In this document: positions 27,625 to 39,720 of the stretch, in pieces | How positions within the stretch are numbered: position 1 is the first letter of the stretch | How the letters are laid out: each line of letters starts with the position of its first letter | From: Sinorhizobium glycinis | GTDB lineage: Bacteria > Pseudomonadota > Alphaproteobacteria > Rhizobiales > Rhizobiaceae | Reading direction: 5' to 3' | DNA length: 64,000 nt | Assembly (NCBI RefSeq): GCF_001651865.1 | Contig: NZ_LPUX01000053.1 | Coordinates: 1,054,001-1,118,000, forward strand | Notes under the pieces: model-generated | The model's database searches: none | What the model was told of the DNA's origin: nothing | The model's input: the letters and a program-made list of their open reading frames with translations, nothing else | Translations under genes and position numbers: made by a program

Positions 27625-28833
27625 ATGGAGCCCAATGCATTTTCCTTCGACCAGCCGCTTTTGCTGCTCGGCACCCTTCCCGTAACGGCTGGCCACCTCG
27701 TCACCGTTGCTGCTTTCCTGTCGGTCTTGCTGGCGCTTGCGTCCGCACGGAAGGCCCGCGCGCGCCGCGCCGACGACCGGGATCAACAGCTATCGGCGCT
27801 GCTGGCGGCGCAAACCGAAATGCAGGGGCGCGTCGCCGCGATGGCCGAGGTATTCGGCACGCGGCAGGCGGAGCTCAACCAAACGCTCAGCCAGCGGATC
27901 GACGGCATGACGCACCGGCTCGGCGCCTCGATCAGCGAGCAGACGAAAGCGACGCACGAGAACCTCAGGCGCCTGCAGGAGCGGCTGGCGGTCATCGACA
28001 GCGCCCAGAACAACATCCAGTCGCTCGCCAAGGACATGGCCGGGCTGCAGAGCATTCTTGCCAACAAGCAGACGCGCGGCGCCTTCGGCCAGTCGCGCAT
28101 GGAGACGATCGTCGCCGACGGCCTGCCGATCGGGGCCTTCACCTTCCAGGCGACGCTCTCGAACGGCGCGCGGCCGGATTGCATCATCCGCATGCCGAAC
28201 GGCCAGCCGCCGCTCGTCATCGACGCGAAGTTCCCGCTCGAAGCCTGGAACGCCATGCGCGATGCGGAGAGCGCCGAGCGGCGTCAGCAGGCGGCCCAAT
28301 CCTTCCGCCGCGACATGGAAGTGCATGTCCGCGATATCGCCGGCAAATATCTGCTGGCCGGCGAAACGCAGGACACGGCCTTCCTGTTCGTGCCGTCCGA
28401 GTCGATCTTCGCCGAAATCCACGAGCATTTCGAAGCGATCGTGCAGAAGGCGCATCGCCAGCGGGTCGTCATCGTTTCGCCGTCGCTGCTGCTGCTCTCC
28501 ATCCAGGTGATCCAGGCGATCCTCAAGGACGCCCGGATGCGCGAGCAGGCGCATCTAATCCAGGGCGAGGTGGTGCGGCTGATGGAGGATCTGACTCGCC
28601 TCGACGAGCGCGTCAGGAAGCTGCAGGGCCACTTCGCGATGACGCAGAAGGATGTCGAGGACATCCTGATCTCCTCGGACAAGCTGACGCGACGCGGCGC
28701 CAAGATCGAGGCGCTCGAACTGGAGGCGGTTGCGCCAGGTGCCGAGGGGGGTAAGGGTACGGGCGGCAAGGGTGACCGGATGGTCGACAACCGCATCGGG
28801 CAATTGAAGCTGCGGGTGGTTGACGAGGACTGA
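27625..28833 (+). CDS. rmuC: DNA recombination protein RmuC
   Basis: A 402-residue protein. An N-terminal hydrophobic segment (about 15-40) and a long coiled-coil (about 50-145, Gln/Leu/Arg-rich) precede the RmuC nuclease-like core (about 145-360), which has VIDAKFPLEAW and the segment FLFVPSESIFAEI. A Gly/Lys-rich tail ends the chain. RmuC limits inversions at short repeats in E. coli and is related to PD-(D/E)XK nucleases. Divergent from def and 51 bp upstream of rbsK on the same strand, though no shared function is apparent. Confidence 0.93.
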   Translation: MEPNAFSFDQPLLLLGTLPVTAGHLVTVAAFLSVLLALASARKARARRADDRDQQLSALLAAQTEMQGRVAAMAEVFGTRQAELNQTLSQRIDGMTHRLGASISEQTKATHENLRRLQERLAVIDSAQNNIQSLAKDMAGLQSILANKQTRGAFGQSRMETIVADGLPIGAFTFQATLSNGARPDCIIRMPNGQPPLVIDAKFPLEAWNAMRDAESAERRQQAAQSFRRDMEVHVRDIAGKYLLAGETQDTAFLFVPSESIFAEIHEHFEAIVQKAHRQRVVIVSPSLLLLSIQVIQAILKDARMREQAHLIQGEVVRLMEDLTRLDERVRKLQGHFAMTQKDVEDILISSDKLTRRGAKIEALELEAVAPGAEGGKGTGGKGDRMVDNRIGQLKLRVVDED

Positions 28834-28884
28834 TGGCCTCGGGCACTCTCCGGCGAAACCAGCAACCCGACGGGACATCTCCAC

Positions 28885-29784
28885 ATGATCACTGTTCTTG
28901 GGTCCATCAACATGGACCTGATCGCCACGACCGCACGCCTCCCGAAGCCCGGCGAGACCGTCGCTGGTACGGGCTTTTCCACCGCCGCCGGCGGCAAGGG
29001 CGCCAACCAGGCGCTGGCAGCCCGCCGCGCCGGCGCAGCCGTGCGGATGGCCGGCGCCGTCGGCTCGGATAGCTTTGCCGAAGGCGCGCTTGCCCTGCTC
29101 AAGGAGGCGGGCACCGACCTTGGCCTTACCAAAACCGTGAACGAGCCGACCGGGACCGCGCATATCCTCGTCGGCGGCGATGGCGAGAACGTCATCGTCG
29201 TCGTCGCCAGCGCCAATGCGACGGTGAGCGAGAGCGACGCGGTTGCCGCTGTCGAGCAGATGTCGGCCGGCGACACGCTGATGGTGCAACTCGAGATTCC
29301 CGGTGCCTCGGTGGAAAAGGCGCTCGTCGAAGCCCACCGTCGCGGCATCCGTTCGATCATCAACATCGCGCCGCTGACGCCGGAGGCCGCTCGCCTCGGC
29401 CGCATGGCCGATATCGTCATTGCCAACGAGACCGAATTCGAACTCCTGGCCGGCAAAAGCGGCATCGCCGGCGCGGAGCGGGAAGCGGCGATGAAGAGCC
29501 TTCACGGAGAAACCGGCCAGACCGTGATCGTCACCCTCGGCGCCGAAGGGGTCGCAGCCGCCCATCAAGGAGAAATCCACCGCGCAAAAGGACTGACGAT
29601 CGAGCCGCTGGATACGGTTGGGGCGGGTGACACATTCTGTGGCTATCTCGCCGCAAGCCTGGATGAGGGCCTCGCCTTTCCCGATGCGCTGCGCCGCGCA
29701 GCGGTTGCCGGTTCGCTCGCCTGCCTGAAGGCGGGAGCGCAACCGTCCATACCGCTCGCATCGGAAGTCGCCGCGCGTCTTTGA
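28885..29784 (+). CDS. rbsK: Ribokinase (PfkB family sugar kinase)
   Basis: A 299-residue PfkB-fold kinase. The N-terminal signature GGKGANQALAARRAGA (residues about 33-48) and the C-terminal DTVGAGDTFCGYLAAS with the catalytic Asp of GAGD identify the ribokinase group, which phosphorylates D-ribose for entry into the pentose phosphate pathway. The gene is apart from any ribose ABC transporter. A nucleoside hydrolase that could release ribose lies 2.9 kb away on the other strand, so a scavenging role is plausible but is inference. Another carbohydrate kinase specificity cannot be excluded. Confidence 0.9.
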   Translation: MITVLGSINMDLIATTARLPKPGETVAGTGFSTAAGGKGANQALAARRAGAAVRMAGAVGSDSFAEGALALLKEAGTDLGLTKTVNEPTGTAHILVGGDGENVIVVVASANATVSESDAVAAVEQMSAGDTLMVQLEIPGASVEKALVEAHRRGIRSIINIAPLTPEAARLGRMADIVIANETEFELLAGKSGIAGAEREAAMKSLHGETGQTVIVTLGAEGVAAAHQGEIHRAKGLTIEPLDTVGAGDTFCGYLAASLDEGLAFPDALRRAAVAGSLACLKAGAQPSIPLASEVAARL

Positions 29785-29877
29785 CCGCGACAGCCGATTT
29801 CTGCCCATTTCGCGATCTGGATAGGATTTGGCGCGGCAACGATGCTGGCCGCGCAGAATCCGTCCGAACAGCCCTGA

Positions 29878-32424
<2,547 letters not shown>

Positions 32425-32448
32425 TCCGTTCACATTTGAACAGTGAAG

Positions 32449-32478
32449 CGGCGCCCTCGCGGCGCCGTTTTTCTTTTT
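32449..32478 (+). terminator. Rho-independent terminator after the chemoreceptor gene
   Basis: The stem CGGCGCC/GGCGCCG (32449-32455 with 32461-32467, loop 5) is followed by TTTTTCTTTTT. It lies 25 bp after the stop codon and is a textbook intrinsic terminator. Confidence 0.92.
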
Positions 32479-32492
32479 CACTGCCCACTCAA

Positions 32493-32654
32493 ACCCCTCC
32501 CCAACCCCTCCCCACAAGGGGGAGGGGCTTGCTTTGCCGCACCGCTTACGTTGCCAAGTCGACCCTTCGGGCCTGATGCTACGGTCGGAAATGGCAGGGG
32601 AATTGCCGCGGGCACCGAGCCCCTCCCCCTTGTGGGGAGGGGTTGGGGAGGGGT
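32493..32654. repeat. MITE-like element with perfect 35-bp inverted ends (copy 2)
   Basis: The outer 35 bp at 32493-32527 and 32620-32654 are exact reverse complements built from CCCCTCCCC blocks, enclosing 92 bp. The interior is related, in the opposite direction, to that of the element at 11992-12141. No coding capacity is seen. It lies in the convergent gap between the chemoreceptor terminator and the nucleoside hydrolase stop. It resembles a small non-autonomous element or a strong bidirectional hairpin; no target duplication is evident. Confidence 0.85.
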
Positions 32655-32679
32655 CTTCATGAATTTGCCAAGTACGAAC

Positions 32680-33624
32680 CTAAAGACGCGCCAGTCGGTC
32701 GGTCAAAAGGTCGAAGAAGCCCTCGTCGTCGATGTGGCGCATGACCCTGGCATTGTGCTTGCGGCCGGTCACCTGCCACCAGTCGACGACCGTCATGCCG
32801 GTCGTCAGCGCGGAGGTCGTCTCGATCTCGACGTTGCAGTCCCGGCCGGTGAAGAGCTCCGGCCGGAGCAGATAGGCGATCACCGTCGGGTCGTGGAGGG
32901 GACCGCCGTCGGTACCGTATTTCTCGATGTCGAAGCGTTCGAAGAACTCCAGCATTTCCGCGAGTGCGACCGCCGCCGGGCTGCCGATGGCGCGGATCTT
33001 CTCGACGCGAACCTTGTGGGTCAGGACGCGATGCGTCACGTCGAGCGGCATCATCACGATCGGGATGCCGGAGCGAAAGACGATCTCGGCGGCTTCCGGA
33101 TCGACATAGACGTTGAATTCGGCCGCCGGCGTGATGTTGCCGCCCTCGAAGAAGCCGCCGCCCATCATCACCAGTTCCCGCACCCGGGGCGCGATCTCCG
33201 GCGCCTTGGTGAGCGCGAGCGCGATATTGGTCAGCGGGCCGAGCGTGCAGAGCGTCACCGTGCCAGGCGCTTCGGCAAGCAGCGTCTCGATGATGAAATC
33301 GACGGCGTGCTGCTCCTGAAGCGGCATCGCCGGCTCGTTTAGTTCGGGACCGTCGAGCCCGGTCTTGCCGTGCACATGCTCGGCGGTCACCAGCGGACGC
33401 GCGACGGGCCGCTCGGCGCCGGCAAAGACCTTGACGTCGGTTCTGTTGCAGAGCTCGCAGACGATCCGCGCGTTGCGCGTCGTGAGCGTGAGCGGCACAT
33501 TGCCGGCCACAGTGGTGATGCCGAGCACATCGATCTCCTCCGGACTGCCGAAGGCCAGCATGATCGCGGCGGCATCGTCCTGTCCCGGATCCGTGTCGAT
33601 GATGATCTTTCTCGCGTTCGTCAC
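32680..33624 (-). CDS. Inosine-uridine preferring nucleoside hydrolase
   Basis: A 314-residue enzyme that hydrolyses ribonucleosides to base plus ribose. The N-terminal calcium-binding cluster IDTDPGQDDAAAI is present, as are VAGNVPL, the LGPLTNIALAL helix and the GGGFFEGGNITPAAEFNVY segment, which provide substrate contacts. A GTG at 33624 is the likely start: it is 6 bases from a complete AGGAGG and places the DTDPGQDD motif about ten residues in, as in the family. The upstream in-frame ATG would add a poor leader. It is monocistronic and divergent from hsp20. Released ribose could feed the ribokinase encoded nearby. Confidence 0.93.
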   Translation of the reverse strand: MTNARKIIIDTDPGQDDAAAIMLAFGSPEEIDVLGITTVAGNVPLTLTTRNARIVCELCNRTDVKVFAGAERPVARPLVTAEHVHGKTGLDGPELNEPAMPLQEQHAVDFIIETLLAEAPGTVTLCTLGPLTNIALALTKAPEIAPRVRELVMMGGGFFEGGNITPAAEFNVYVDPEAAEIVFRSGIPIVMMPLDVTHRVLTHKVRVEKIRAIGSPAAVALAEMLEFFERFDIEKYGTDGGPLHDPTVIAYLLRPELFTGRDCNVEIETTSALTTGMTVVDWWQVTGRKHNARVMRHIDDEGFFDLLTDRLARL

Positions 33625-33777
33625 TTTCTTCCTCCTGCGAGCCGGATGGTGTCGGATGCCGGGCCATGACCTGCATTCCGACGGGCTGGGGCGAAGGGAG
33701 ACTACCATGCAGCAGCCTTCACTCGCGCCGGGATTTTGAGCCTTTGCAGCGGACTATGATTTGCGTGCGCGCCCGAG

Positions 33778-33880
33778 GCAAGCCGCTTGCACTCGTTGCG
33801 CACAGCTACCATATTGCTTCGCAGGGATGCTGCTTGGCAGGTCCGAAAAGATGGTCGCTTGAGCTCGCAAGGACTTGGGA
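33778..33880 (+). promoter_or_regulatory. ROSE-like RNA thermometer in the hsp20 leader
   Basis: The leader folds into several small hairpins, the first being GCAAG/CTTGC (33778-33790). In the last one TCGCTT (33855-33860) pairs with the ribosome-binding AAGGA (33869-33873), leaving one unpaired G, and G-C and G-T pairs extend the stem outward. The UCGCU element opposite a Shine-Dalgarno with a bulged G is the defining feature of ROSE elements that control rhizobial small heat shock genes. A possible heat-shock promoter, TTTGAG-N13-CTATGA, is at 33735-33759. Confidence 0.7.
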
Positions 33881-34312
33881 ATGAGCAGGATTACGCCTTT
33901 TACGAGCCCGCTTTTGGTGGGCTTCGACAGCATGGAAAAGACCCTCGAGCGGATCGCCAAGGCGAACGACGGATACCCACCCTACAATATCGAGCGCATA
34001 CGCGGCGATAGCGCTTCCGGCTCGCCGGAGCGGTTGCGGATAACGCTCGCCGTTGCCGGGTTTTCCGAAGAGGATCTGGAGGTGACGACGGAAGAAAACC
34101 AGCTCGTCATTCGCGGACGTCAGGTCGACACCGGCGAAAGGGATTATCTCCATCGCGGCATCGCCGCCAGGCAATTCCAGCGGACCTTCGTGCTTGCCGA
34201 CGGCATGCATGTGCTCGGCGCCGAGCTTCGAAACGGGCTTCTTTCGGTCGATCTGGTGCGCCCCGAGCCGGTACGCATGGTAAAGAAAATTAATATTTCG
34301 GTCCCAGAATAA
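33881..34312 (+). CDS. Small heat shock protein, Hsp20 (IbpA-like)
   Basis: A 143-residue alpha-crystallin-type chaperone that holds unfolding proteins for later refolding by DnaK. The N-terminal arm (MSRITPFTSPLLVGFDSMEK, about 1-35) is that of the IbpA/HspH class A of rhizobia. The alpha-crystallin domain spans about 38-130 with LAVAGFSEEDLEV and the closing GLLSVDL motif. A short C-terminal extension contains ISVPE, an I-x-V variant of the oligomerisation motif. Translation is probably temperature-controlled by the ROSE-like leader at 33778-33880. The ATG at 33881 is chosen over a TTG two codons upstream. A DUF1150 gene follows 49 bp later. Confidence 0.95.
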   Translation: MSRITPFTSPLLVGFDSMEKTLERIAKANDGYPPYNIERIRGDSASGSPERLRITLAVAGFSEEDLEVTTEENQLVIRGRQVDTGERDYLHRGIAARQFQRTFVLADGMHVLGAELRNGLLSVDLVRPEPVRMVKKINISVPE

Positions 34313-34361
34313 GATAACCGGCGGGATTTTCCTCCCGCGCCGGCGACCACGGAGCATCACC

Positions 34362-34619
34362 ATGGGACTGAAAACCATCACCTCATCGCTGTCGAAGAAC
34401 GACCTTGCGCATCTCGGCGCGGGCGAAGTCGGCTATATCCGCAAGATGCGATCGGAGGAGGTCTCCCGCTGCTTTCCGGAAGCCCCCGAAATAGGGCCGG
34501 GGATCGATCTTTGGGCCCTGTTCGCGGCGGACGGCACGCCGATCCTTCTGACCGACAACCGCTCGAGCACCTTCTTCAAGGCTGCCGAGGACGACCTTCG
34601 CACCGTCAGCCTGCATTGA
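34362..34619 (+). CDS. DUF1150 family protein
   Basis: An 85-residue soluble protein starting MGLKTITSSLSKNDLAHLG and containing GPGIDLWALFAADGTPILL followed by a DNRSSTFFKAAEDDL segment, the DUF1150 pattern. In many Rhizobiales this small gene directly follows an hsp20 gene, as here, so co-expression under heat shock is likely. Its molecular role is unknown; association with the small heat shock protein is an inference from neighbourhood. GGAGCATCACC before the ATG supports the start. Confidence 0.88.
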   Translation: MGLKTITSSLSKNDLAHLGAGEVGYIRKMRSEEVSRCFPEAPEIGPGIDLWALFAADGTPILLTDNRSSTFFKAAEDDLRTVSLH

Positions 34620-34648
34620 TTTCGCGCGGGGGGTCCCCGCCCGGTCCG

Positions 34649-34755
34649 CCCCTCATCCGGCCTGCCGGCCACCTTCTCCCCGCGAGCGGGGCGAAGGAGA
34701 CTCGCGGCAACGCTCCCCAGTCTCCTCGCCCCGCTTGCAGTAGGGTGAGAGGCAA
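34649..34755. repeat. G+C-rich hairpin repeat, family C (copy 3)
   Basis: This begins CCCCTCATCCGGC and includes ACCTTCTCCCCGC, the reverse complement of the conserved part of the copies at 7298 and 9231, and ends near AGGGTGAGAGGC. It is more diverged than the other two. It occupies the convergent gap between the DUF1150 gene and trmB. Confidence 0.7.
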
Positions 34756-34758
34756 AAC

Positions 34759-35457
34759 TCACACGCGGCGGAACGTCAGATAGGCGGAACCGCGCCCCTC
34801 CCGGCGGGCCTTGGCTTCGTAGCGCGTGCTCGGCCAACCCGCGAAGGGGGTCAGCCAATCGGCCGATTTTTCCGCCGTCCACTCGAAGGCGGCGTGGTCG
34901 CGGCAATGGATGAGCGTCCAGTTGACATAGCTGTCGATGTCCGAGGCGAAACAGAAGAGGCCGCCGGGCCTCAGGACGCGCGCGAAGCGGTCGAGATTGA
35001 CCTTTGATACGAAACGCCGCTTCCAATGCTTCCGCTTCGGCCAGGGATCGGGATAGAGCAGATCGACCTGATCGATCGAGGCCGGCGGCAGCCAGTCCAG
35101 CACCTGCGTCGCGTCGTCGTCATAGAGCCGGACATTGTCGATCTCTCTCGCTTCGATCTGCCTGAGCAGCTTTGCCATGGAATTGACGAAGGGCTCAACG
35201 CCGATGAAGCCGGTGGATGGGTCCTCCGCCGCCCGATGAATGAGATGCTCGCCGCCGCCGAAGCCGATTTCCAGGCGGGTGCGCTTCACCGCAGCGGGGA
35301 ACAGCGCCGACAGGTCTTCCGGCGCCGGCTCCTTGAGATCGAGCCTCAGGGCCGGCAGCAAATTCTCGATCTGCGCGGCCTGGCGTTCCCGCAACGGCTT
35401 GCCCTTGCGGCGGCCGAAGAAGGCCTCCGTTGCTCTGGCGCGGCGCGGTTCGGTCAT
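34759..35457 (-). CDS. trmB: tRNA (guanine-N7-)-methyltransferase
   Basis: A 232-residue SAM-dependent enzyme that makes m7G46 in the tRNA variable loop. The SAM-binding [15 protein letters not shown] is followed by the catalytic [14 protein letters not shown] segment and a C-terminal [17 protein letters not shown], all characteristic of TrmB. The ATG at 35457 ([17 protein letters not shown]) is preceded by AAGGA at a good distance and is preferred to an in-frame ATG at 35493 that lacks one. It lies downstream of metK on the same strand, separated by a 246-bp gap with a tandem repeat. The neighbour makes its cofactor. Confidence 0.96.
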   Translation of the reverse strand: MTEPRRARATEAFFGRRKGKPLRERQAAQIENLLPALRLDLKEPAPEDLSALFPAAVKRTRLEIGFGGGEHLIHRAAEDPSTGFIGVEPFVNSMAKLLRQIEAREIDNVRLYDDDATQVLDWLPPASIDQVDLLYPDPWPKRKHWKRRFVSKVNLDRFARVLRPGGLFCFASDIDSYVNWTLIHCRDHAAFEWTAEKSADWLTPFAGWPSTRYEAKARREGRGSAYLTFRRV

Positions 35458-35562
35458 ATCATACTTCCTTGGGTCGGGCGGTTCCGGGTTCATTCAATCA
35501 GGATCACAAACATGATCGACTTCAGTATGTCCAGACGCCGCGCTCCGGAACGTTCACACATT

Positions 35563-35630
35563 CCCGCGCAAGCAGAGGGCCCGCGCAAGCAGAGGGCCCG
35601 CGCAAGCAGAGGGCCCGCGCAAGCAGAGGG
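35563..35630. repeat. Four tandem copies of a 17-bp unit
   Basis: The unit CCCGCGCAAGCAGAGGG is repeated four times without a mismatch in the gap between metK and trmB. On the minus strand it would be transcribed after metK. It resembles a minisatellite, and perfect identity suggests recent expansion. No coding or binding role is evident. Confidence 0.95.
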
Positions 35631-35703
35631 GCGGAGGCCCTTCCGAGCATCCGCCCCCGATCTGCTGCTGCAGTTTCCTTGGAACGTCGCCGATTGCTCG
35701 GAC

Positions 35704-36972
<1,269 letters not shown>

Positions 36973-37149
36973 GCGGGAAGTCCCCTCAATGAAAGAAGCG
37001 GCTTCACTGTTAGTGGTTTTGCCGCCGAAAAACAAGCGCACAAGGACATAAATATATCTTTATATCAGTATCGCCCCGAAGGATGGAACGGCATTCTTCG
37101 AACTCGCGCCGAACGGACAAAAACTGTTTCTGAAGTGCAGCCACCGTAC

Positions 37150-37178
37150 GAAAAAAGCGGCCGGGGGCCGCTTTTTCG
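37150..37178 (-). terminator. Terminator after the praR-type gene
   Basis: AAGCGGCC/GGCCGCTT (37155-37162 with 37166-37173, 3-nt loop) is followed on the minus strand by a T-run. A T-run on the other strand also makes it potentially bidirectional. It starts about 20 bp after the regulator stop and separates it from metK. Confidence 0.88.
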
Positions 37179-37197
37179 AAGGATCGGAAATCTCCGT

Positions 37198-37611
37198 CTA
37201 TTCGCTCTCGGCCTCCGCCGCCAGCGCCTTCACAAGGTCCACGAGCTTGCGCCGGACCTTCGGGTCGGAGATCTTCACGAAGGCCCTGTTGAGCTGCAGG
37301 CCTTCGGAAGAGGACAGGAAGTCCACCACATAGTTCGAGCTCGATGGTTCGGCCATGCCGGATCCGGCGCCCTCGCCCGGAGCATCCTCGAAAAAGAACG
37401 AGACCGGGACATTGAGGATGGAGGATATGTTCTGCAGCCGGCTGGCACCAACTCGATTCGTACCCTTCTCGTATTTCTGGATCTGCTGGAATGTGATCCC
37501 CAGACTCTCGCCGAGCTTCTCCTGGCTCATGCCAAGCATCGTCCGGCGAAGGCGAATCCTGCTACCGACATGAATGTCGATCGGGTTCGGCTTCTTCTTG
37601 TTTTCAACCAT
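37198..37611 (-). CDS. praR: XRE-family regulator, PraR/PhrR type
   Basis: A 137-residue DNA-binding protein. A classic helix-turn-helix lies at about 17-71 (SRIRLRRTMLGMSQEKLGES, then ITFQQIQKYEKGTNRV). A C-terminal half rich in charged helices (PKVRRKLVDLVKALAAEAE) probably dimerises. Sequence and position next to metK and lnt match the rhizobial PraR, a repressor of quorum sensing and attachment genes, known as PhrR, an acid-induced gene, in Sinorhizobium medicae. The ATG at 37611 (MVENKKKPNPIDIHVG) is preferred to one 12 codons upstream. It is followed by a terminator. Assignment rests on recalled similarity plus synteny. Confidence 0.85.
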   Translation of the reverse strand: MVENKKKPNPIDIHVGSRIRLRRTMLGMSQEKLGESLGITFQQIQKYEKGTNRVGASRLQNISSILNVPVSFFFEDAPGEGAGSGMAEPSSSNYVVDFLSSSEGLQLNRAFVKISDPKVRRKLVDLVKALAAEAESE

Positions 37612-37758
37612 ATTCGCGTTCCTGAACACGCTGTTGCGATAGGCCACAACCCTTCACTGCTACGCCACGTTTATGAACAACCTGGAAGCGAAGCGCGGCT
37701 CCATTTGGCAGGCATGAGTTGATGGCACAAGTCACTATGCAATTTTAGGGGTTTTAGG

Positions 37759-39348
37759 TCAATTCGTCCTAAAATTAAAACCTCTGCGTGAGATTGCGGC
37801 AACCAGCAATAGAAAACCGCCCGTGAACCAGAAGATCCTGCCACGCGTCGCGCTATCGGTCATCGTGGGCATCTTGCCCGGCAGAATTGCGTCCGTCACT
37901 CCCTTGTAATTGTATCCCAATCCTACCACTAAAACACCACGTGCATCAACAATTGCTGATATACCGGTATTGGCGGCGCGAATCATCGGCGTGCCGGTCT
38001 CGACGGTGCGCAGCTGCGCCTGATGAAAATGCTGGCGCGGCCCGGGCGTGTCGCCGAACCAGGCGTCATTGGTGACGTTCAGCAGCGCGTCGGCAAGGCG
38101 TGCATTGCCGTCGACCTCTTCGGCGAAGATCGCCTCGTAGCAGATCAGCGGATAGAAGGTCCTGCCGCCGGGCAGGGTCAGGACCGAACGGCTCGATGCC
38201 GCCGAGAAGCCGCCGGGCATATTCGCGGCGATCGAACTCAAGCCCCAGGAATTGAGCATGTCTTCGAAGGGCAGATACTCGCCGAACGGAACGAGATGCA
38301 CCTTGTCCGCGGCGCCGACGATCTGGCCGCGGTCGTCGATGACGTAGATCGAATTGTAGTAGCGCGGCGGCAGGCCCGCCCCGGCATCCTCGGCACGCAC
38401 GGCGCCGGCGACGAGAACCTGACCCTCCTGGAGAACCTCTGCGATCCGGCTCAGTGCGTCGGGATTGTCGGTCAGGATGAAGGGGATCGAGGTTTCCGGC
38501 CAGACGATGAGATCCGGCCGCTTGTCGCCCCCCTGCGGCGGCGCGGCCGTGAGGGCCAGATGCTCCTCGAAGATCGCCGCGCGCTCGCGATCGTCCATCT
38601 TCTTCGCCTGGTCGATCACCGGCTGGACGAGGCGAACGGTGCGTTCCGGCGGCGGCGGCACCGGCAGGGAAAGCCTGTAATAGCCGTAGCCGATATGTGC
38701 GGCGAAGAGCACGGCGGCGGCGGCAAGGCCGATGCGGGCGCCCTTGCCCGTACCGATGAGGGCCGGGGCGGCAAACACGAAGACCGCCAGCATGTTGATC
38801 GTCGCGACATTCAGGACGCTCGCCGACTGCATCATCAACGGCATCGGCATTGCCGCATAGCCGATCGCGTTCCAGGGAAACCCGGTGAAAAGAAAACTGC
38901 GCAGCCACTCGGCGACACCGAAACCGACGGCAAGGGCAGCAATGCGACCGACGCCGTCGGACCAGAGGCAGCGCGCGATGAGCACTGCAAGCGCATAGAA
39001 CAGCGCGAGCAAGGCAGGAAGGCCTACCACGGCGAGCGGCAGGGCCCAGGCGAAGAGATCCGCTTCGACCAGAAAGGCGTTGCCGAGCCACCAGAGGCCA
39101 CCGAGGAAATAGCCGAAGCCGAAACACCAGCCGATCGAAGCGCTCGGCAAGAGCCGCCGAACGGCACCTTCGTCCGGATGGGTCGCTACACCGTCGATCA
39201 GCCAGACGAGCATCGGGAAGGAAACGAAGACCGCGGCGAAGATTCCGAAAGGCGGCTGGGCGAACATCGCCAAAAGACCCGCGAGGAAGCCGACGATCGC
39301 GCGAGACGCTCCGGAGAGCAATATGATCCTGCCAGCCAGTCTTTCCAT
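37759..39348 (-). CDS. lnt: Apolipoprotein N-acyltransferase
   Basis: A 529-residue inner-membrane enzyme that adds the third acyl chain to the N-terminal cysteine of lipoproteins. About seven or eight membrane helices (the first six within ~15-230 and one at the C-terminus ~505-525) surround a periplasmic nitrilase domain (about 237-490). The catalytic triad is visible as Glu285 (WPETS), Lys349 (ADKVHLVPFGEYLP) and Cys403 (ICYEAIF). It belongs to the conserved ybeZ-ybeY-ybeX-lnt order. In this genome a plus-strand NYN gene and a repeat separate it from ybeX. Confidence 0.96.
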   Translation of the reverse strand: MERLAGRIILLSGASRAIVGFLAGLLAMFAQPPFGIFAAVFVSFPMLVWLIDGVATHPDEGAVRRLLPSASIGWCFGFGYFLGGLWWLGNAFLVEADLFAWALPLAVVGLPALLALFYALAVLIARCLWSDGVGRIAALAVGFGVAEWLRSFLFTGFPWNAIGYAAMPMPLMMQSASVLNVATINMLAVFVFAAPALIGTGKGARIGLAAAAVLFAAHIGYGYYRLSLPVPPPPERTVRLVQPVIDQAKKMDDRERAAIFEEHLALTAAPPQGGDKRPDLIVWPETSIPFILTDNPDALSRIAEVLQEGQVLVAGAVRAEDAGAGLPPRYYNSIYVIDDRGQIVGAADKVHLVPFGEYLPFEDMLNSWGLSSIAANMPGGFSAASSRSVLTLPGGRTFYPLICYEAIFAEEVDGNARLADALLNVTNDAWFGDTPGPRQHFHQAQLRTVETGTPMIRAANTGISAIVDARGVLVVGLGYNYKGVTDAILPGKMPTMTDSATRGRIFWFTGGFLLLVAAISRRGFNFRTN

Positions 39349-39720
39349 GCAACCTCCAATTGGCGCCGGCCGGCGGGGCCCGACGCGGACGAACGATCGA
39401 ATCAGTGCCGACAGTTTTCCAAATAAGCGCCGGCTTGTCCCCTGCAGCGGAAACGTGCAGTACCCACCACTCCGCGTTTGTTCAAGGGAGGCAAACTGCA
39501 GACGGCGGTTTCCGCGTCTCCCTGCAGCGATATCGGGATTGCGCTGCGATCATGGCGACATGATGAGACCACCCGGTGACCTCGCCGACTGGTTGAGATA
39601 TGATCGAGCTGTGATTAACCACAGTTGCCGAAATCTTTGTGTCGGTCACTGCAGGTTGTTTCCATCTTGGGTACGATGCCGTTAATTTGGAACAGGCGCC
39701 ATACCCAGGCGACGCGTTTA
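39349..39720. other. Intergenic region upstream of lnt with no recognised gene
   Basis: This 372-bp segment (514 bp up to the NYN start) is visibly less G+C-rich than its neighbours, especially 39590-39700. It holds repeated CTGCAG words (near 39440, 39500, 39520 and 39650) but no open frame with coding character. lnt and NYN diverge from here, so promoters for both are expected. An unannotated small RNA is possible but unsupported. Confidence 0.5.

Noticed and set aside
35563-35630. CRISPR array
   Set aside because: The 17-bp units are contiguous with no spacers, too short for CRISPR repeats, and no cas genes are nearby.
36973-37150. SAM riboswitch upstream of metK
   Set aside because: I could not find the conserved SAM-II or other SAM/SAH riboswitch cores; only an A+T-rich palindrome is visible.
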